Shown piece after piece: positions 1 to 9,180 of a stretch of 64,000 bases of DNA; the stretch's first letter is position 1, and every line of letters begins with the position of its first letter. Below the pieces are notes generated by a model, which searched no databases, was not told the origin of the DNA, and saw only the letters and a list, made by a program, of their open reading frames with translations. Position numbers and translations under genes: made by a program. The DNA lies in NCBI GenBank assembly GCA_004172865.1, contig SEBV01000006.1, positions 372,001-436,000 of the forward strand, written 5' to 3'. Source of the DNA: Gammaproteobacteria bacterium. Lineage in GTDB: Bacteria; Pseudomonadota; Gammaproteobacteria; Pseudomonadales; Cellvibrionaceae.

Positions 1-142
1 CACACAAATTCAAGCGCAAGCGTGGGAACTGCTTATCGCAATGCTGGTAATGGAATCTGTATTTGGAATGGCAGGCGTGGTAGCAGCACCGATTTTTTAC
101 GCTTACATGAAACAAGAATTAATAAATCGTCAGCTGATCTAG
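1..142 (+). CDS. C-terminal end of a membrane protein, probably AI-2E family transporter (partial)
   Basis: Only the last 46 codons lie in the window, read from base 2 to a TAG at 140-142. They encode one hydrophobic segment (ELLIAMLVMESVFGMAG) followed by VAAPIFYAYMKQEL and a short polar tail. A final Gly-rich helix followed by a proline and a basic end is typical of AI-2E/PerM-type transporters, which are integral inner-membrane exporters or channels. The assignment rests on this C-terminal pattern alone and could change once the upstream part is seen. Confidence 0.5.
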   Translation, partial: TQIQAQAWELLIAMLVMESVFGMAGVVAAPIFYAYMKQELINRQLI

Positions 143-158
143 CAGAAATTTTTTAGCA

Positions 159-182
159 GCGGAAATTACATTTAATTTCCGC
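159..182 (+). terminator. Hairpin after the partial membrane protein, terminator-like
   Basis: GCGGAAATT at 159-167 pairs with AATTTCCGC at 174-182 (9 bp, 6-base loop), 17 bases after the stop codon. The following T-run is weak, so termination may be inefficient. Confidence 0.5.
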
Positions 183-421
183 ACCTTTAATCCTCCTTTG
201 TCAATTCCCCCAAGAAAATAGGTACCGTATATGGCACCGCATCCCTCTTTAACAATATCTCCTAACTAATAAGACTAGCTCCAACAACGAACACCTCACT
301 TTTTAAGCTATGCAGCGCACAGACCACGAGTACCTGGTTTGAAATAGTTAGCGTGAATAATTTTCTCATTTTTTTTATCGATGAATTTATCCCTACTTTA
401 TTTCTACCCTTGGAGGTCATT

Positions 422-847
422 ATGCAACGCTCAGCAAATGCGGTTTGGACCGGAAACCTTAAAGAAGGCAAAGGCAAAATATCTACCCAAAGCGGTGTTT
501 TAAAAGATGCACAATACGGTTTTAACACACGTTTTGAAGATGGCCCTGGCACCAACCCGGAAGAATTAATCGGCGCTGCCCACGCGGGCTGTTTTAGCAT
601 GGCCCTATCGCTACAACTCGGTGAAGCAGGCTTTACGGCAGACAGCATTAAAACAACTGCAATCGTGACCTTAGACAAGGACGGCAGTGGGTTCAGCATT
701 ACCGCCGTTCAGCTCAATCTCGTGGCAAAAATTCCGGGTATAGATGAACAGAAATTTCAGGAGCTGGCCGATAAAACCAAAGACGGCTGCCCCGTCTCCA
801 AAGTACTCAATGCGAAAATCACTTTAGATGCAAAACTGGAGGCTTAA
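422..847 (+). CDS. osmC: OsmC family peroxiredoxin
   Basis: This 141-residue protein has the OsmC/Ohr fold signature with its two conserved cysteines, in AAHAGCFSMALS and in KDGCPVSK. OsmC enzymes reduce organic hydroperoxides in the cytoplasm using this Cys pair, one attacking and one resolving, and are typically induced by osmotic or stationary-phase stress. Length matches the family. The ATG at 422 is preferred over an upstream in-frame ATG at 353 because TTGGAGGT lies just before it and family homology begins at MQRSANAVW. The last codons contain GGAG, which serves as ribosome binding site for the next gene; that gene's ATG directly follows this TAA, so the two are probably translationally coupled. 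Confidence 0.93.
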   Translation: MQRSANAVWTGNLKEGKGKISTQSGVLKDAQYGFNTRFEDGPGTNPEELIGAAHAGCFSMALSLQLGEAGFTADSIKTTAIVTLDKDGSGFSITAVQLNLVAKIPGIDEQKFQELADKTKDGCPVSKVLNAKITLDAKLEA

Positions 848-2200
848 ATGTCTACTGCCTCATTATTCACTGACCATAAAATGCCTCGTACACTAATAGC
901 CGCAAGCTTGCTGTTATTGACTACGACTGCCTGCGCCGATGTTAAGCCACTGTCGGATGCAGCCGGCTTTGGCCCCACACCAACGCTGCCGGAGCCAGAT
1001 AAATCCATATTGCCGCGCGTGAATATCGCCAAGGAACAAGGTTGGGCGGCGGGTGGAAAACCTATAGCTGCGCCCGGTTTTGCGGTACAGGCATTAGCTA
1101 CCGGATTAGCTCATCCACGCACCCTACATGTGTTGCCCAACGGCGATATTCTGGTTGCAGAAACCAATAAACCGGCGGTGCATGATGAGGGTGGCGGCAT
1201 CAAAGGATGGTTCAGCAAAAAAATCATGAAATCAGCCGGCGCCGGTGCAGACAGCCCCGATCAAATCACTTTATTACGTGATATCGACAGCAACGGCGTA
1301 GCCAAAACTCGCACCGTATTTTTGAAAGATTTGCATTCACCTTTTGGTATGGCGTTAGTTGGCGATGATTTTTATGTCGCTAATACCGATGCCATAGTGC
1401 GTTACCCCTACCATGCGGGCAATACGCAAATCACCGTGAGCGGCGTGGTGGTTGCGGATCTACCGGCGGGCGACATTAATCACCACTGGACCAAAGATTT
1501 GGTTGCTGGTGCAGATGGCAAACATCTCTACGTGAGCGTTGGCTCCAACAGCAACGTGGCTGAAAATGGAATTGATAAAGAGGAAGGTCGCGCTGCAATA
1601 CACGAAATTGAATTGCCAAGTGGCAAATCTCGTATCTTTGCAACTGGCTTGCGCAACGCTAATGGCCTCACCTGGCAACCTGAAAGTGGTGCGCTATGGG
1701 CAGTGGTAAATGAGCGCGATGAATTAGGGAATGATTTAGTGCCTGACTATATGACTTCCGTGAAAGACGGCGCTTTTTACGGATGGCCTTACAGCTATTA
1801 CGGCCAACATGTGGATGACCGTGTAAAACCGCAAAATCCCGAATTGGTCGCAAAAGCTATAGCTCCAGATTACGCATTGGGCTCGCACACTGCATCGCTT
1901 GGCTTAACGTTTTACACCGGGAATTTATTTCCCAGCGAATATCAAAACGGCGCGTTTATCGGCCAACATGGCTCATGGAATCGTACGCCGCACAGCGGCT
2001 ACAAAGTGATTTTCGTTCCCTTCAAAGATGGAAAACCGTCGGGATTACCGCGCGATATTTTGACAGGCTTTTTAAGCCCCGATGAAAAAGCCTATGGTCG
2101 CCCGGTAGGAGTTGCTATCGATAATACCGGTGCGCTTTTAGTTGCAGATGATGTGGGCAATACTATTTGGCGAGTTACACCGAAACCTGCTACCAATTAA
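848..2200 (+). CDS. PQQ-dependent sugar dehydrogenase (sorbosone/aldose dehydrogenase-like), probable lipoprotein
   Basis: This 450-residue protein is predicted to be a six-bladed beta-propeller of the soluble glucose/sorbosone dehydrogenase family. Supporting segments are [20 protein letters not shown] near residue 85, [11 protein letters not shown] near 225, and the closing blade [15 protein letters not shown]. Such enzymes oxidise aldoses to lactones using PQQ in the periplasm. The N-terminus has a signal region ending in LLTTTAC (Cys29), suggesting lipidation after export. The ATG directly abuts the osmC stop, with GGAGG at a good distance, so the two genes form a coupled pair; an internal ATG at 881 is the alternative start. 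The natural substrate cannot be read from the sequence. A link to the aldobionate locus at 6.8-12.4 kb is possible but inferred. Confidence 0.82.
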   Translation: MSTASLFTDHKMPRTLIAASLLLLTTTACADVKPLSDAAGFGPTPTLPEPDKSILPRVNIAKEQGWAAGGKPIAAPGFAVQALATGLAHPRTLHVLPNGDILVAETNKPAVHDEGGGIKGWFSKKIMKSAGAGADSPDQITLLRDIDSNGVAKTRTVFLKDLHSPFGMALVGDDFYVANTDAIVRYPYHAGNTQITVSGVVVADLPAGDINHHWTKDLVAGADGKHLYVSVGSNSNVAENGIDKEEGRAAIHEIELPSGKSRIFATGLRNANGLTWQPESGALWAVVNERDELGNDLVPDYMTSVKDGAFYGWPYSYYGQHVDDRVKPQNPELVAKAIAPDYALGSHTASLGLTFYTGNLFPSEYQNGAFIGQHGSWNRTPHSGYKVIFVPFKDGKPSGLPRDILTGFLSPDEKAYGRPVGVAIDNTGALLVADDVGNTIWRVTPKPATN

Positions 2201-2222
2201 TTTTTTGTAAAATTAATATTAG

Positions 2223-2262
2223 AAAAAATCCCGCCAGTTAAATTAACTAGCGGGATTTTTTT
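2223..2262. terminator. Bidirectional terminator between converging genes
   Basis: A long hairpin (AATCCCGC and AGTTAA arms pairing with TTAACT and GCGGGATT) has an A-run before it and a T-run after it. It can end both the sugar dehydrogenase gene (+) and transcripts arriving from the other side. Confidence 0.85.
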
Positions 2263-2284
2263 GCAGCGAATTTTTGTCAGGAAC

Positions 2285-5164
2285 TCAATTGCTGGCCACA
2301 ACCTCTACTTCGTACCACAAGGTAGCAGTTGCACCGTTTAATATAATCCGCGCTTTGCCATTGTTATCGCTCACATTCAATTGCGCTTTACGCTGACCAG
2401 TTTCATCCAAAATCCATGCGCTGGTATTTGCAGCGGCAAATGGCAAATCAATTGTCGCAGGAATAACTTCAATTAAGGTCGGCGCTTTGCCCCAATTATT
2501 GCTCACGCTAGTATGAGTGGCATCCGTCCAACCCATATTGGTATTTTCAACATTGCCGGTGAGCACCATCAACAATTTTGCGCCCGCTGCAGGTTGCGTA
2601 AAACTACCTTGCTGCAAGGTTAACGATACCGTCGCCCAATCAAAAGTTGTCGGCGCTACCGAAATAGTAACGTTGCCTAATCCAAAACTTCTGCCGTTAA
2701 TAAAACCAACAATTGATTTGGTTTTTGCCGTGTTAATCGTGACTACACCTTTTTCGGCAACACTGCGATTCCACACCAATTCATTGGTATCAGACGTTAG
2801 GGTCGTACTTGCCGATGCAGCTGGAGCAATATTCAAACCTTGTGGCGTTGCCGATACATCCAACGCAAAACGTTTGGTGAGCGGAAGATCATCGGGAACA
2901 TTTAAATGCGAACCATTAGCTACATTCCACCCGCTACCTTTATTTGCCAACACAGATAATTCCGTTGCAGGATTCCAATTCATCGCCACCAAATTTTGCG
3001 CGGCGGCAACATCGCCGCGACGAAAAATATTTGCGGCAATTAACATGTTCGCCATTTTGGCGGAGTGCGCATTCATGCTGAAAAAATCACTGAAATATCC
3101 TGCGGCCCAATTGTCGTTGCCATTGGCATCGTAAGCAAAAAACATAATGCCATCCCAATCCTGTAAAGCGCCGTAAGCCGCAGCAAATAGCGGCCCTTCT
3201 GCACTATAAGCAACGGGCGATGCATGCTGATATTCCGAAATCGTAAATGGCATTCCTTTAATACGCTGTTTGGACAGCCCACTGATGGTGCTATTAATGG
3301 TATTCACCATGGATACATTTTTAACCGTCCAATTTACACCATCCCAATCCGCGCCGGGAAATTGTGGGTGCTGCCAATAAGCATGAGCATCGGCAAAGTC
3401 CATTTGTTTTTGCGCACTCGGCGGACTATTCATTATGGCCGTGCCGGTTACCAAACCTGCGAATTTCAAATCGGTTTTAATATAATTTTTCATATCCAAC
3501 CAATAAGCAGATTCAATGCTTCTTAAAAAATCTGCCCAATCCAGCGAGCGACCATTGGTGTAACCTTCGCTACGCAAATTAGCGTTGATATTTTTAGCCT
3601 CCAAAGTTTGGCCGCTCGGCAATTTACCAATCGTCCCGCCACTTTTAAGAGAAACATCCGCGAGATAAACCGTCGCGAGCTGATTGCCAAAACCATTAAA
3701 ATTTATACGTGTATTAGTATCGCTCGTGCTGGCGATGAAACTTGTTTCAAAATATTTCCAAGTGCCGTCAATGTTGTAAGCACGCGCTTCCATTGTTGTC
3801 CAAGGATCATAATTCAATGCTAGTGCCACACTGAGCGAACGCGTTGAATCTGCTTTCGCCCAGAAGCCCAGTGTGTAAAGTTTATCTTTTACAATTGTTT
3901 GCGCACCCTGATTTAATTGCACGTTCCACGCCGCAGCGCCCGCTGTGGTCACGGTTATTTTTAAACCGCTGCGTCCATCAAAAGTACCCACTTGCGTTGT
4001 TGCAACTGCGACATCATGTTTTTCAAAACTCCAACTGGTTAGGCCTGCAGCAAAATCATTGTTTAATAATTTTTCAGCACCCAAGGTTTCATCCAAAGCG
4101 CCCCACGCTGATTCGAGCGCAGCAGTGTTCGCGTATTTCGTCGCAAGCCATGCATTCCATTTAGTAATTAATTGCGCGCGAAATACACTGGGCCATTTAT
4201 CTACCGAACCATCGTAATATTGTTGGAAAAATCCATTCTCGTTATTGATTTCAACAAAAGCGACTGCAGGATCTTCGGCATAAGTTAATTTGGTGTAGGG
4301 ATTTTTGTGCGTGAGTAAATTGCGAGCATATTCTTTTTCCAAATTGCGGAAATTGTCATTCACAAAACCTAATACATGCGATTGCTTCCAGCTTAATTGC
4401 GTAAGTTCTGCTGGCAATCCATCGGCAGGAAAAAATTCGCGAGAATTAATTAAATTTAAATCGACATAAATACCGTTGAGCTTCAGCTGATTAAAAAAGT
4501 AATCCAACTTTTCCACATTGACGGCATTGAGGGTACGACTGCTGCCCGTTGCGTAATTAATAATGCTGTTTGCGCCGAAATGATTATCCATATGATGGAA
4601 GCGCACGAGATTCACACCAAACTTTGCCAAACGCTGAGCAATTTTTTCAGCATTCTCGTGTGACGGCATGGTTGAACCCGCCGTAATATTTACTCCCAAA
4701 AAGCGTTCGCGCTCAGTGCCCGCAGCAAAATGGCCATTGGCATCTACTTTAATAGGGCCAAATTTTCCCGCTGGGGTATGGTTTAACAATGCGCCGACTT
4801 GTGTAATCCCGGCGGATTTGTCGTCAAACGGAAGCACGAAGCCCACATTTTGATTTGCTATCACAGATGCCGCGCTCGAATTCGAACTCATCGCACTGGA
4901 AATGGAAGAGCTGGATAAAGCTGCTAACACGGATGAGTTGTTAGCCGCAGCCGAGCTGACTGACTTAGGCGAACTGGCACTTCCACCTCCACCTCCGCAT
5001 GCAACCAGCGGTAACGCTAAACCAAGCGTTATGCATAGGCTTCGCAAAGCAATGTAGGGTTGGAGATAAATAGCATCATGTCGTAAGGACGTAAAAAGAG
5101 GACGTAACTGCATAATCAGGAATTCCGCATAATTGATTTTTATTAGTTTATTAATGCTTTGCAA
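2285..5164 (-). CDS. Surface lipoprotein glycoside hydrolase (GH5-like TIM barrel) with an inserted CBM4/9-type module
   Basis: The product has 959 residues. A signal region ends in LPLVAC (Cys56), followed by GGGGG and a Ser/Ala-rich linker (about 62-100) typical of exported Cellvibrio carbohydrate enzymes. The catalytic domain begins near residue 150 with FLGVNITAG, RFHHMDNHF and a barrel strand VAFVEINNENGF, where Glu309 is the likely acid/base. Residues about 362-507 look like a CBM4/9 jelly roll (LLNNDFAAGLTSWSFE to YLADVSLKSGG). The barrel then resumes, with TISEYQHASP (Glu644) as likely nucleophile. A beta-sandwich region closes the protein. The two-Glu arrangement fits clan GH-A; the family and substrate are not resolved. 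An internal ATG (5113) would give a more usual signal-peptide length and is a real alternative start. Confidence 0.8.
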   Translation of the reverse strand: MQSINKLIKINYAEFLIMQLRPLFTSLRHDAIYLQPYIALRSLCITLGLALPLVACGGGGGSASSPKSVSSAAANNSSVLAALSSSSISSAMSSNSSAASVIANQNVGFVLPFDDKSAGITQVGALLNHTPAGKFGPIKVDANGHFAAGTERERFLGVNITAGSTMPSHENAEKIAQRLAKFGVNLVRFHHMDNHFGANSIINYATGSSRTLNAVNVEKLDYFFNQLKLNGIYVDLNLINSREFFPADGLPAELTQLSWKQSHVLGFVNDNFRNLEKEYARNLLTHKNPYTKLTYAEDPAVAFVEINNENGFFQQYYDGSVDKWPSVFRAQLITKWNAWLATKYANTAALESAWGALDETLGAEKLLNNDFAAGLTSWSFEKHDVAVATTQVGTFDGRSGLKITVTTAGAAAWNVQLNQGAQTIVKDKLYTLGFWAKADSTRSLSVALALNYDPWTTMEARAYNIDGTWKYFETSFIASTSDTNTRINFNGFGNQLATVYLADVSLKSGGTIGKLPSGQTLEAKNINANLRSEGYTNGRSLDWADFLRSIESAYWLDMKNYIKTDLKFAGLVTGTAIMNSPPSAQKQMDFADAHAYWQHPQFPGADWDGVNWTVKNVSMVNTINSTISGLSKQRIKGMPFTISEYQHASPVAYSAEGPLFAAAYGALQDWDGIMFFAYDANGNDNWAAGYFSDFFSMNAHSAKMANMLIAANIFRRGDVAAAQNLVAMNWNPATELSVLANKGSGWNVANGSHLNVPDDLPLTKRFALDVSATPQGLNIAPAASASTTLTSDTNELVWNRSVAEKGVVTINTAKTKSIVGFINGRSFGLGNVTISVAPTTFDWATVSLTLQQGSFTQPAAGAKLLMVLTGNVENTNMGWTDATHTSVSNNWGKAPTLIEVIPATIDLPFAAANTSAWILDETGQRKAQLNVSDNNGKARIILNGATATLWYEVEVVASN

Positions 5165-5279
5165 ACTGGCGCGCCACGACGGAACAGGATTCCTGGCTGG
5201 TTAGAGTTTATACAAGACAAGGTGTTCTTTACGTAAAGAATCGCTAACAGGCCATTTGGCAGATGACGTGTTTTTTGGG

Positions 5280-5307
5280 TTGACATGGGGTCGAAAAACG
5301 GGATAAT
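5280..5307 (+). promoter_or_regulatory. Sigma-70 promoter of rpsT
   Basis: TTGACA (5280-5285), a 16-base spacer and GATAAT (5302-5307) lie about 85 bases before the rpsT start, leaving a leader long enough for the translational feedback known for S20 in E. coli. Confidence 0.8.
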
Positions 5308-5391
5308 GTCGCGTCCTTGATTTCAGACCATAATTTGGTCGAATCTCAGTATTTTAGGTTTCATCTTTAAGCTTTTTATAGGAGCACCACG

Positions 5392-5655
5392 GTGGCAAAC
5401 TCACCCCAAGCCAAAAAACGCGCGCGTCAAAACGAAAAAGCTCGCAAGCACAACGGCAGCCTGCGCTCAATGGGGCGTACCTACCTGAAGAAAGTAATCA
5501 GCGCGATTGAAGGTGGCGATAAAGCTGCTGCAACAACTGCTTACGTTGCTGCTGTTTCTGTTATCGACCGCATTGCTGACAAAGGCCTTATTCACAAGAA
5601 TAAAGCTGCTCGTCACAAGAGCCGTTTGAACGCAAAAATCAAAGCATTGGCGTAA
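5392..5655 (+). CDS. rpsT: 30S ribosomal protein S20
   Basis: This is an 87-residue, lysine- and arginine-rich protein beginning [20 protein letters not shown], with the S20 helix pattern and the C-terminal [19 protein letters not shown]20 is a primary 16S rRNA binder in 30S assembly. Translation starts at GTG (5392), preceded by TAGGAG; no ATG fits, and the family alignment starts exactly here. It is monocistronic: a near-consensus promoter precedes it and a strong terminator follows. A non-AUG start on rpsT also occurs in E. coli, where it is tied to autoregulation. Confidence 0.97.
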   Translation: MANSPQAKKRARQNEKARKHNGSLRSMGRTYLKKVISAIEGGDKAAATTAYVAAVSVIDRIADKGLIHKNKAARHKSRLNAKIKALA

Positions 5656-5687
5656 TAGCTTTATGCTTGCTGGTAATACCAGCGATC

Positions 5688-5716
5688 AAAAACCGGCTTT
5701 TGCCGGTTTTTTTTTG
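5688..5716 (+). terminator. Intrinsic terminator of rpsT
   Basis: AACCGGC, a TTTT loop and GCCGGTT are followed by a run of nine or more T, 33 bases after the rpsT stop. Confidence 0.92.
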
Positions 5717-5940
5717 TCCGTTTTTTGCCCAGAGTTTTTGATAACTTCCCCATAAATTACAGATCCATCGCTGAGTATTATCAAACCTGATCGCAAACAA
5801 ATCACCCAGACTGACAAAGCGCAAAAAATCATCTATACAGTGTCATAAAAACAGATTACATTCGCCGTACAATTTTGGCCGGATCGTCCTTACGGCTACC
5901 TATAACAAAGAGCGCACATACTAAGAACGGAGACATCTCT

Positions 5941-6702
5941 ATGCTGCCACGTGAACATTACCTCAAGCAGGCGTTCCAAGATTCCGTACATTTTCCCAAC
6001 GGCTTTGAAAAAGGCGGGCTGTCTGATATTCAGGCGCGTCTCATCCGTAAAAACGGCACCTTGATTAATGCGTTGTGTATCGATGAAGTTTCCGATCCCA
6101 CTGCTGAGGACTCACATATCCTCAAAGTTATCGCAAACCAAAGTTCACCTAGAAATCCCGTTGAACAAGCCTGGATAAAATACCTAAGCATTGTAAAAAG
6201 TCTTGCTGCCAACAATCCGAAGGGCAAAGGCAAAGCTAAAGCCGCAAAGCCAGCAGCCGTTGAAGCAGAACCAGTGAAGCCTGTAGAAAAAGCTGAAAAG
6301 CCTGCCAAAGCCGAAACCATCGTCGCTGCACCTAAAACATCTAGCAAAAAATCCGAGGTTCCGGTAGAACCTAAAGCAAAGGCGGCGGCTAAAGAAAAAG
6401 CCGAACCGCCAAAAGCTGCCGCTAAAAAAGCTGAAGCAAAGAAAGCCGAGGCGCCTAAGGCAGAAGTAAAAAAACCTGAACCGAAAAAAGTAGAACCTAA
6501 AAAGCCAGAGCCCAAGAAAGCCGACGTAAAAAAAGTAGAAGCTAAAAAAGTAGAACCGAAGAAACCTGAACCAAAGAAGACAGAAACAAAAAAAGCTGAG
6601 CCAAAGAAAGCAGAGCCTAAAAAGGAAGTTAAAGTAGAGACCAAAAAAAAGGCTGACACGAAAAAAGTCGAAACCAAAAAACCGGCAGCAAAAAAACGGT
6701 AA
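5941..6702 (+). CDS. MaoP/DUF413-like domain protein with histone H1-like Lys/Ala/Pro tail
   Basis: The ATG at 5941, with GGAG eight bases upstream, gives 253 residues; a TTG at 5875 would only add a non-homologous leader. Residues 1-85 resemble the DUF413/MaoP (YifE) family: FQDSVHFPNGFEKGG, an aliphatic segment ending ARLIRKNG, then NPVEQAWIKYL. In E. coli MaoP takes part in organising the Ori macrodomain. Residues about 92-253 are almost entirely Lys, Ala, Pro, Glu and Val, and include 14 tandem pentads of the form xKKxE (161-230). The tail resembles bacterial H1-like proteins such as AlgP and should bind nucleic acid or be disordered. The gene lies alone between two terminators. The family match is by eye over a short domain, so it is moderately sure; the tail composition is certain. 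Confidence 0.72.
   Translation: MLPREHYLKQAFQDSVHFPNGFEKGGLSDIQARLIRKNGTLINALCIDEVSDPTAEDSHILKVIANQSSPRNPVEQAWIKYLSIVKSLAANNPKGKGKAKAAKPAAVEAEPVKPVEKAEKPAKAETIVAAPKTSSKKSEVPVEPKAKAAAKEKAEPPKAAAKKAEAKKAEAPKAEVKKPEPKKVEPKKPEPKKADVKKVEAKKVEPKKPEPKKTETKKAEPKKAEPKKEVKVETKKKADTKKVETKKPAAKKR
6421..6630 (+). repeat. 15-bp in-frame tandem repeat coding xKKxE pentads
   Basis: Fourteen consecutive five-codon units (such as AKKAE, PKKVE, PKKPE, VKKVE, PKKTE) occur in register. The copies are diverged at the DNA level and codon choice varies (AAA/AAG), so the array is held by protein-level selection rather than being a fresh expansion. Copy number could still vary between strains. Confidence 0.85.
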
Positions 6703-6729
6703 CAAAACAAAGCTTGATGGCTCAAGCAT

Positions 6730-6768
6730 AAAAAAGGCGCTTGCAGATTTGCGAAGCGCCTTTTTTTA
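6730..6768. terminator. Bidirectional terminator
   Basis: GGCGCTT...AAGCGCC is flanked by an A-run on the left and seven T on the right. It separates the converging MaoP-like gene (+) and GH94 gene (-). Confidence 0.88.
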
Positions 6769-6793
6769 TGACTGAATTAATGAATTTAAATTA

Positions 6794-9151
6794 TTACTGC
6801 GGAATCAAAACTTCTACTTCGTACTTTCTTCCTGCTACAACATCTTCAATTAGCGCACCAGCAAGCTGAACTCCATCCACTATGACAGTCGTTTTAATAA
6901 CATCGGATCGCTTAAAGCTCACATCAAAAATTGCGCCGCGAAATTCCCGTATCACTTTTGCCTGAGACCATTCACTTGGCAATTGCGGATTGACCAGCAA
7001 ACCTTTTACATCGCCCTTTAAACCGAACAAGCCTTCCACCAAACAACGATACACCCATGACACAGTGCCCGTATTAAATAACTGACTGGAGCGCCCTGCA
7101 GTGCGCGGGTATTGATGGTAGGCACCGCGATAATAGTTAGGAATAAATACAGGCAACTGACCGCGTTGCACATAGTCCGCTTCACTCGGACCAGGAATCA
7201 TTTGCCGCAATAGTTTGTAAGCGCGATTCGATTCTTCAATCGTGTACAAGCTGTAAATATAAAAAACTGCAGCATGATTGTAGACCGAACCATTTTCTGC
7301 CGAGCCGGGATGCTTCTGCGTCACACGACCAACATCATCGCGCATGGCGGTGTAAGCGGGAGCAAACATAGTGACACCGTAGGGCGTTTCCAATTGTTGC
7401 TCGACAGCAGCCAGAATTTTTTCTCGCTGCTCAGCGCCCGCAGCACCACCTAAAATCGACCAGCTTTGTGGATTTAAATAAATGCGGCCTTCTACATCTT
7501 TTTTAACACCGAAAACCACATCGTCATCGGTAATGCCGCGCGCAAACCAATCGCCATCCCACAAATATTTATTGACGGATTCGTTAACAGTTTCCGCACC
7601 AGCACGAAATTTTTCTGCCGATGCAATTTCCTGTTGCTGTTTGCAAATATCTGCCCATAAATTCAAAGCATAAGCAGTAGCGACCGAAAGCCAACCCGAG
7701 ACACCTTTGCCTTTGTAACCCACCATATTCATAGGGTCACACCAATCGCCCTGGGCAATAAAACTTAAGCCACGAGAATCGCGTGCGCTCAATAACCAAT
7801 CCATAGCGCGACTGATTCGCTCAAAAACAGAATAGGTTTTATCGCCTTCAGCATCGGAAACCTGTTCATTTAAAATCGAATAGTCGTTAGTTTCGTCCAG
7901 ATAAGCTTTCAAGCAAACCGGTAGCCATACGCAGTGATCTGTGTGTGGAATTTGATTGATATATTTTAGCTCTGCACCCTCGGCCAATAAAATTCCGTCA
8001 GGCATTGCACCGCTCGCCTCCTGCTGACTAAGTGCATGCAAAAATGCAGCGCGAGTGACTTGGGGCTTGATGTAACTCATGCCCATATTATCTTGCAGAT
8101 AATTACGTGTTTGCGGATCTGTCGTTAAACGATTTACATCGCCATGATAAAAAACCTGACGTGGCAACCAGTGATTTACAAAATTATTTAATTCCTGATC
8201 CGGCGTTTCTATTTGCAAACAACCGCGTCCTGAACTCACGTAATCAGCGTATTCTTTTTTGGCAATTACAAACCCTTGTTCACTTAAATATTTGTCGCGC
8301 AGCTGAATAATTTCTGCGTCATCAAATGCTGGGCCAAAAATAAAACGAAAATCGCGGGTTTGGTCTTGCGCTAAATCCAGACGATATTGCAAAACCGCCG
8401 CAGGCGTTTCATAACGCGCATCACCTTTCGTTAAAAGCTCAGCTTGCAGCGCCGATGGATTATGTAAACCGCCCTCGCCTTCAAAGGTTTCTTGTTTGGC
8501 TTCCCAGGCTTCAGATTTCTGATCGTGAAGAAAAAAAGTTTTGTCTTTGAAATTTTTATTTTTAAAATAATCAGCCACTTTTTGATAAGGTGTGACGCAA
8601 CTCGCTACAACACCACCTAAATCCGCACGATACTCGGCGGATTGATTCATCCAGGACATAAAGCCGATAGGGAAATAAGGGTACACACTTATTTTTCGCG
8701 CTTTTTCTGAAATATTAATTACGCGTAAACTCCACAGCTCCATCACATCACTTACTGGCAAACTTACATTAAGTTCGATGCGAATACCTAAGTGTTCGAT
8801 AGTCCAGGCTAAATCACTTTTGCCAACAGAAAAATTGAATTTATCAACTTGTGCGCGCACAGGTTCGTAAGGCGCAGAAAAAAGCTCGCCGGACTCTTCA
8901 TCTTTAATATAAAAAAAACGACCGGGGTGATGTGCGTAATACGGCTGCTCTGGCTGCATAAATGTTTTTGCTTCCAGGTTTGGCGCGTAGGCATATTTTG
9001 CGGGTTCTGGCTGCATAAATTGTGCAACGGCATAACCGCGACAGGTAACTTGCATCATCATTTTTTGATTCCACAAAAAACCAGCGGCGCGAGGCATGGC
9101 CGTTGCTGTGGTTAATTCAAAACGCTCGCCGTTTTGAGCTGGATGCAACAT
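6794..9151 (-). CDS. GH94 phosphorylase, probable cellobionic acid phosphorylase
   Basis: This 785-residue protein has the GH94 layout: an N-terminal beta-sandwich (to about 290), a helical linker, an (alpha/alpha)6 barrel with the signature GDWCDPMN (Asp472 the likely general acid), and a C-terminal beta-domain. The length, lack of the extra modules of cyclic-glucan enzymes, and absence of a signal peptide fit cytoplasmic cellobionic acid phosphorylase, known from Saccharophagus and Xanthomonas. That enzyme converts cellobionate and phosphate to glucose-1-phosphate and gluconate. Context agrees: an adjacent GPH symporter, a LacI regulator and a divergent gluconokinase that would take the gluconate. 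The ATG at 9151 follows TTGGAG; a TTG twelve bases upstream is not needed. Cellobiose phosphorylase is the main alternative, less likely because gluconokinase is present. Confidence 0.78.
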   Translation of the reverse strand: MLHPAQNGERFELTTATAMPRAAGFLWNQKMMMQVTCRGYAVAQFMQPEPAKYAYAPNLEAKTFMQPEQPYYAHHPGRFFYIKDEESGELFSAPYEPVRAQVDKFNFSVGKSDLAWTIEHLGIRIELNVSLPVSDVMELWSLRVINISEKARKISVYPYFPIGFMSWMNQSAEYRADLGGVVASCVTPYQKVADYFKNKNFKDKTFFLHDQKSEAWEAKQETFEGEGGLHNPSALQAELLTKGDARYETPAAVLQYRLDLAQDQTRDFRFIFGPAFDDAEIIQLRDKYLSEQGFVIAKKEYADYVSSGRGCLQIETPDQELNNFVNHWLPRQVFYHGDVNRLTTDPQTRNYLQDNMGMSYIKPQVTRAAFLHALSQQEASGAMPDGILLAEGAELKYINQIPHTDHCVWLPVCLKAYLDETNDYSILNEQVSDAEGDKTYSVFERISRAMDWLLSARDSRGLSFIAQGDWCDPMNMVGYKGKGVSGWLSVATAYALNLWADICKQQQEIASAEKFRAGAETVNESVNKYLWDGDWFARGITDDDVVFGVKKDVEGRIYLNPQSWSILGGAAGAEQREKILAAVEQQLETPYGVTMFAPAYTAMRDDVGRVTQKHPGSAENGSVYNHAAVFYIYSLYTIEESNRAYKLLRQMIPGPSEADYVQRGQLPVFIPNYYRGAYHQYPRTAGRSSQLFNTGTVSWVYRCLVEGLFGLKGDVKGLLVNPQLPSEWSQAKVIREFRGAIFDVSFKRSDVIKTTVIVDGVQLAGALIEDVVAGRKYEVEVLIPQ

Positions 9152-9180
9152 AACTAACTCCAAAATATGTGTCGGAAAAT

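Noticed and set aside
2940-3530. Possible frameshift in the glycoside hydrolase
   Set aside because: The minus-strand frame is continuous across the whole 2.9 kb and both catalytic Glu regions lie in the same frame.
6421-6630. CRISPR-like or satellite array
   Set aside because: The 15-bp periodicity is in-frame coding for xKKxE pentads, with no spacers and varied codons.
6030-6729. Long Phe/Leu-rich minus-strand ORFs opposite the Lys-rich gene
   Set aside because: They are the antisense of AAA/AAG lysine and GCN alanine codons; the low-complexity Phe/Ser/Leu strings are an artefact.
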